From positions 2,728,001 through 2,792,000 of the forward strand of contig CM082578.2 in the NCBI GenBank assembly GCA_040954595.2: a stretch of DNA of 64,000 nucleotides. The letters are read 5' to 3'. A model generated the notes under the pieces. The model did no database searches, was not told the origin of the DNA, and saw only the letters and a list, made by a program, of their open reading frames with translations. Positions within the stretch are counted from its first letter, which is position 1; the number at the start of each line of letters is the position of its first letter. The translations under genes and the position numbers were made by a program. This stretch comes from Balanoglossus misakiensis. Its lineage: Eukaryota; Hemichordata. This document shows, in pieces, positions 59,394 to 64,000 of the stretch.

Positions 59394-59475
59394 TTTTGGC
59401 GAATTATCTTGATGAAATGGATTTGTCTTTAAACTGCATGGTGCCGTGGGAATGTTTTACAAGCTTATATATGCC

Positions 59476-59481
59476 AATAAA
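59476..59481 (+). promoter_or_regulatory. Poly(A) signal AATAAA
   Basis: Canonical hexamer 82 nt after the stop of the copy-1 cysteine-protein gene. Confidence 0.6.
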
Positions 59482-60552
59482 AGATGAATAAGAAAAGTAA
59501 TTGTCTTGTGTTAACAATGGTGTATCTTTCATTGTCTTTACGCCGTCTACATTCGTGCCGGCCAAGAGAAATGTTGCCTCAGTTCTAATTGTCTTTGCGC
59601 ACATGGCGGCTTTCTGACAATCGTACAGAATTAAAAAATTATGCATAGCCAACTTTTATGTCCACAATTGACATATCATTACAACAGCCAACGTGTGGTC
59701 TAAACCTCGTGTAACAGAATGCATCTCTAAATTTTTCACCAACTGTTTAATCTAGTCTGTCCACAAGCAAGTTGAATTTGGTATCTTTACAGTTGGCTAG
59801 TAACTTTACGCTATGTTTTCAGTATTTTTGTTTTCTGTACCTATGCAGTTTTTTGATCAAATTTTTGAAGCATGAAGAAATGCCCAGCATACAGCATATC
59901 GTACCATACAGCTGACGTCCCATCTTTAAATAAGTCAATCGGCACAGACAATTTTCGTACCAAACAAAAAAAATGGCGAAAAGAGAGCAACTTTGTTCCC
60001 TTGTAATGAGAAAGTGTATCTATTGCAGAAATATTCGATGCTGTATCTTCATTACAATCTATTAATACAAACGCAAACACGGTACTAAAGATGTAACAAA
60101 AATACCCAGCCATTGCATATTTAATTTTAGTACCCGTAACAGCATTTTGTGTAAAATTCCTTTATGGAATGCAAAACAATCATGATGTACATACTAATGC
60201 CGGGCATGAGCATATAGAGTTGTAGGAATGGAGAAATGTGAGCGAAGTTTGTATGAATTTTCCGCGCCACACGTAATTGTCCAAGAATCTAGGGCCCCAC
60301 TATGTTCAGCCGCCAGTCCTGTTAGTTTTCGTGTTCGAACGACAACCGCTGACACAAAAGATAAGAAATGTATTCAAGTTGCACATATTCCAATATGGCG
60401 CCGCCACATTTAATTGTTTACAGACAGAAATAAAAATCAATGACAAAAATAACTTGGTGCTTACGGATACAATTTGCATACTGTTTACCAGTATCGAGTG
60501 ACGTGTCAAAACCTTTAAAACCTTGCTGTCGATGCTTGCATTCGTACCTAAC
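59482..60552. other. Spacer between the two cysteine-protein genes
   Basis: No additional gene. The last few hundred bases probably contain the promoter of the second copy, without a clear TATA box. Confidence 0.4.
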
Positions 60553-62540
60553 ATGCACACAATGGTAAGTTCATACAAGACTTATAGAATCATGGTAAGT
60601 GTTCTGTCAAGCTTGGCCAGATGACAGGGCATCGTGTTTGATTTCCTAACCATTGTCGTTTACTTTTTGACACAGATGGCATTAGGGACCGTTCAGTTTT
60701 TACGGCCGGGGGGGGGGGGGGGTCGGCAAAATCCAGAGGGGGGGGGGGTCACTTAAATTTTGAAGTCCAAAAGGGGGGGGAGGTGGTCTGTTTTTTTTTA
60801 AAAGTTGAGTGGGGGTCACATACATTTGCCACCGAACTTTTGCTTTTGAGTCCACAAAATTGCAGTTTCGCGCCCTTTATTTTACAAAATTTTCTCACCC
60901 ACCCCCTTCATTCTTCACCACATATAGTGTACCAAGGCGTAGCACTTTCCCACCCCACCCCCACCGATGCTAACATTGACTGCCAACAGTAAAATTTGTC
61001 CTCCCTAACATTTAGTTAATTTGCTTTTGAGTTCATTAAAATGCAACTTTCAGCACCGTTTTTTACAAAATTTTCTCTTGTCACAACCACCCCTGCCACA
61101 TTTTTTGTTATACCAAGCCTACTAACCTAGTCCTAGCCGTATTTTGTCCGCTTTGCTTGTCATTTTAATTTATTCATAATTCATCCGTATTGCAACGATA
61201 TACTATTATATACTTCAATTACTTTAAGAAATTTAGAATTGAGGTGTGGGAACCCTCATTCCCTATAATGCATACAGTGTACATAGGATCAGGACGGAGA
61301 TTGTTTTCGGCGTGGGGGGGGGGGGGTCATCATATTTTTTAGCCTGTCAAAGGGGGGGGGTCATCATTTTTTGGTCCTCAGTGAAGGGGGGGGGGTCGGC
61401 CTGATTTTGAAAACCCATGACACAAACTTGTCGACCCCCCCCCCCCAACCGTAAAAACTGAACGGTCCCTTAGGCAAGAAGTCACTAGGCATACAGCGAA
61501 TACGACCAAAAGGACAACCATCTCTAATCGTGACTGGGTAGAAAATGTTAAAAATATTTTTTTTTTTTTTCATTACACAGTGAAGTACCTTTGTGGTCTT
61601 CTCTGTTTAATTTAAACATACCCATTTTTCTAGTATATTGTAAACACAGAATAGTGCAAATGATGCAACAATTTTAATAAAAAAAGACGACATCAACTCA
61701 TAATTTCATGTTCATCTGTTTTTTTTGTTCTATTTCAGACATTTCAACGATTTGCTGCCGCAACAATAGTTGTGTTGGTATCGTTTCATGCCAGTGGATC
61801 CATGGTGAATGCAGAGAATGGATTTCATGCGAGTGGGGTCATGGTGAAGGGAGAGGATCGGGAGAACAGTTTAAAATGCAATGTTGATGTGATCGCAGAT
61901 GACGGATTGAATTACGTAGACTGTAATATCACAGAGGAGTATCCTTCAGAGCTGCTCGCCAAGGTCAATGACGTCAGGGCTGGTCTTGTCAAGGAACGAA
62001 GTCGAAATTCGAATATTTGCGCTACGGGTTTTAAGACTGATACTAGGTTTTCAACTGTTATAATATCCGACAATCACCCTTCTGATAATATCGACCTGGT
62101 GAGTAATCTTACTATCCTTTCTGTCTCCGCTTAGGGACTAAAAAAGCTGTCTGCCGAAGTGTATTAGAAATCCCGTAATAACTGTCTGAAAATATAGTTG
62201 ACGAGCGGCTAATTCGTACACGTCACGCAGACTTACGACTTTTCTTGTCGCTGTTTTTGTTTAGTAGAATTGAGATCCCATCTAAGGTTCAACTCTCAAC
62301 GCCACAACAACAAAATTCTGTTAAAAGTAACTAATCTGTCAGTATTACCAAGTAATGCTTTCATACAATACACGATTATATAGAAAGGCTTCAAAACTTT
62401 GATAAATGCCAGGTACTTGTCTAACGCATTTTCCATTCTATTAAATACAGGGCCCTGGTGACGGAATCAAGTTGATTTCCAGTTGTGAACACTGTGATTT
62501 GACACTGTATGCCAATGGAATTACTGCTTATCATTGCAAG
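60553..62540 (+). CDS. Unrecognised Cys-containing secreted-type protein, copy 2 (5' exons)
   Basis: Second tandem paralogue. A tiny putative first coding exon (60553-60564, MHTM, donor GTAAGT) joins in phase 0 to 61739-62098 (120 codons), then 62451-62540 (30 codons, GPGDG ... HCDLTLYANGITAYHCK). The joined N-terminus contains a hydrophobic stretch (FAAATIVVLVSFHASG) of signal-peptide type. The mature part has cysteines at CNVDV, DCNI and ICATG, and a short duplicated segment (FHASGSMV / FHASGVMV). Intron 1 contains PIF/Harbinger copy D. The terminal exon equivalent to 59247-59393 is not in the window: the following intron is entered by a LINE at about 62643. Exons 2 and 3 are well supported; the 12-nt exon is a proposal. 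Confidence 0.65.
60685..61469 (+). mobile_element. PIF/Harbinger-like element, copy D
   Basis: 785 bp with inverted ends GGGACCGTTCAGTTTTTAC, flanked by TTA (60682-60684, 61470-61472). It lies inside intron 1 of the second cysteine-protein gene and contains many G-runs of eight or more. Non-coding. Confidence 0.88.
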
Positions 62541-62642
62541 GTGTGTATATTGTGAACCATTATTATAATGCGCTTTGTGTTTGATGACAATACATAATAC
62601 AACATCATAATGCATGTTGCCTGACAATCAGGACAGGATAGA

Positions 62643-64000
62643 AATCATTATTATTAATCAATAATCAGTCTCAGACTGGTTTTGTTCCAGCGAAAGACAA
62701 ATCACACAATATTCCAGTCGACTTATCTCCTGTCACGAAGCCATCCATCGATCAGCATCCAAGAAATGTTCTACGCTGCGCCTTCATGAACTGTCGATCA
62801 TTGTGCAATAAATCCACAGCTATCAACGAATTCCTTCAAGACTGTCATTTGGATGTTTTAATGCTTGCTGAAACGTGGCTTCGTGACGATGACAGTGATT
62901 CATCCCTCATCAATGAAACTCTGCCACCAGGCTATAGCATCATCAGTGTTCCGCGTAAAGGTCGTGGGGGAGGCATCGCTACGATTTTTAAATCTTCACT
63001 GTTAGTGTCACAATGTCCACCTTCTACCTCAATCAAGTCGTTTGAATTAATGGAGGTACGTATAAAAACTCCATCGTCGCATATCACACTAGCCACGGTT
63101 TACCGTCCTCCTCCGAATAAAACAAATGGTTTCACTGTTGATGACTTCGTTAATGACTTCACTGACTTCTTGTCTTCTCATCTCACCAACAACGCCCCTC
63201 TTGTCATCACTGGCGACTTCAATTTTCATATTGACAATCTGAACTGCCCAAATGCCCGGAAATATCATGACATTCTGGAGTCGTTTTCTATGAGTCAATT
63301 GATAACTTCTCCTACACATCGTGCTGGCCATACTATTGACCATATCATTACTCGTGCTGATGACAGTACCATCGCTGATGTCCGAGTTGAACCGATCCAT
63401 GCGATCTCTGATCATTTCCCAGTGTTATTCTCAATACGCAATTACTCTTACGTTAGAAAAACGCGTAAATCTGTTACATCAAGGGATATGAAATCCTTTT
63501 CCGCTAATGGTTTCGCTGCTGATTTATCTGCATCCATCCGCCTTCAACCCGATGCTGACGTATCTACTAATTGGGATTTGCTTAAAAACACTGTTAGCGA
63601 TATATTTGATCGCCATGCACCAACCCGTGTGAGACTAGTGCCAAATAGGCGACCAGTGCCATGGATTAATCAGTCAATCATCGATGCCCGGTTGAAAAGA
63701 ATGAAGGCAGAAAAAATGTGGAGAAAATCTAGGTTGGAAGTACATCGCCAGATTTACAGGGCCTGTCGGACCGACGTCGTTCGCCTTGTGGATGCTGCTA
63801 AAAAGAACCATTATGTCGGCCTTGTTGACGAGTGCTCAGGTAACCAAAAACAATTATTCAAGGTCGTAAAGGGACTGCTTGGTCACAATAACACATCCAC
63901 TGTACTACCAAAACATGATGATTCTCTGGAATTAGCAAATCGTTTTGCAAAATTCTTCATTAATCGCGTAAAATCACTAACTATAAATATGGGCAATTCC
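62643..64000 (+). CDS. LINE ORF2: APE endonuclease and start of RT (runs off window)
   Basis: An uninterrupted + frame, without stop to the window end, encodes the N-terminal part of a non-LTR retrotransposon polyprotein. The apurinic-type endonuclease motifs appear in order: MNCRSL (62785 on), AETWL (62866 on), TVYRPPP, ITGDFNFH (63205 on) and ISDHFPV (63404 on). They are followed by the linker seen in CR1/L2/Rex-type elements (VPWINQSIIDARLKRMKAEK, then KQLFKVVKGLLG). The RT domain should start just beyond 64000. The start codon is uncertain; the last upstream in-frame stop is near 62640, and the first ATG is at the MNCRSL motif. It sits in + orientation inside an intron of the cysteine-protein gene. 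Catalytic residues are present, so the copy may be young. Confidence 0.85.

Overview
This is eukaryotic DNA. Genes are split into short exons with GT-AG introns, most of the span is nested transposon relics, and there is no bacterial-style gene packing. Gene content and sequence style (SLC22 transporters, DIRS and CR1/L2-type retrotransposons, many copies of words such as TAGGCCTA and ACATGTA) suggest a marine invertebrate, most likely a deuterostome such as a hemichordate or echinoderm. The species is an inference; nothing in the window proves it.

Layout. (1) 1-7165: two tandem SLC22-type membrane transporter genes on +. The first enters the window in intron 3 and contributes its last seven exons (509-3942), with a one-base frameshift near its end. 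The second contributes only exons 1-3 (5434-6856) and a duplicated piece of intron 3 before homology stops. (2) 7166-19610: gene-poor DNA with simple repeats, a decayed coding-like repeat, a large inverted repeat holding a TTAA-flanked transposon, a second copy of that transposon, and a minus-strand LINE relic. (3) 19616-26554: five head-to-tail copies of a 1.1-2 kb element (head GCTGCAAGCAGC) with internal 215-240 bp subrepeats and terminal hairpins; a sixth inverted copy is at 31788-33692 and carries a 375-bp transposon with a 9-bp target duplication. (4) 33718-35402: a 1.7-kb TTAA element. (5) 35689-44666: a minus-strand, five-exon, coiled-coil-like gene of unknown function whose introns hold several transposons. 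(6) 45428-50640: a PIF/Harbinger-like element, simple repeats and a second LINE relic. (7) 50700-53545: a DIRS-type retrotransposon with an intact 488-residue Gag-like ORF and a broken RT/RNase H ORF. It ends at a 3.6-kb foldback-like element (53546-57180) with two opposed arrays of a 69-bp satellite. (8) 57641-62540: tandem paralogues of an unrecognised, probably secreted, cysteine-containing protein, interleaved with two more PIF/Harbinger-like elements. (9) 62643-64000: the endonuclease part of a LINE ORF that is open to the window edge and lies in the last visible intron of the second cysteine-protein gene.

Host content is therefore four gene loci: two SLC22 copies, one coiled-coil gene and one tandem pair of secreted-protein genes. 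Several appear broken or interrupted. Exon coordinates were deduced by hand from splice sites, phase continuity and family resemblance.
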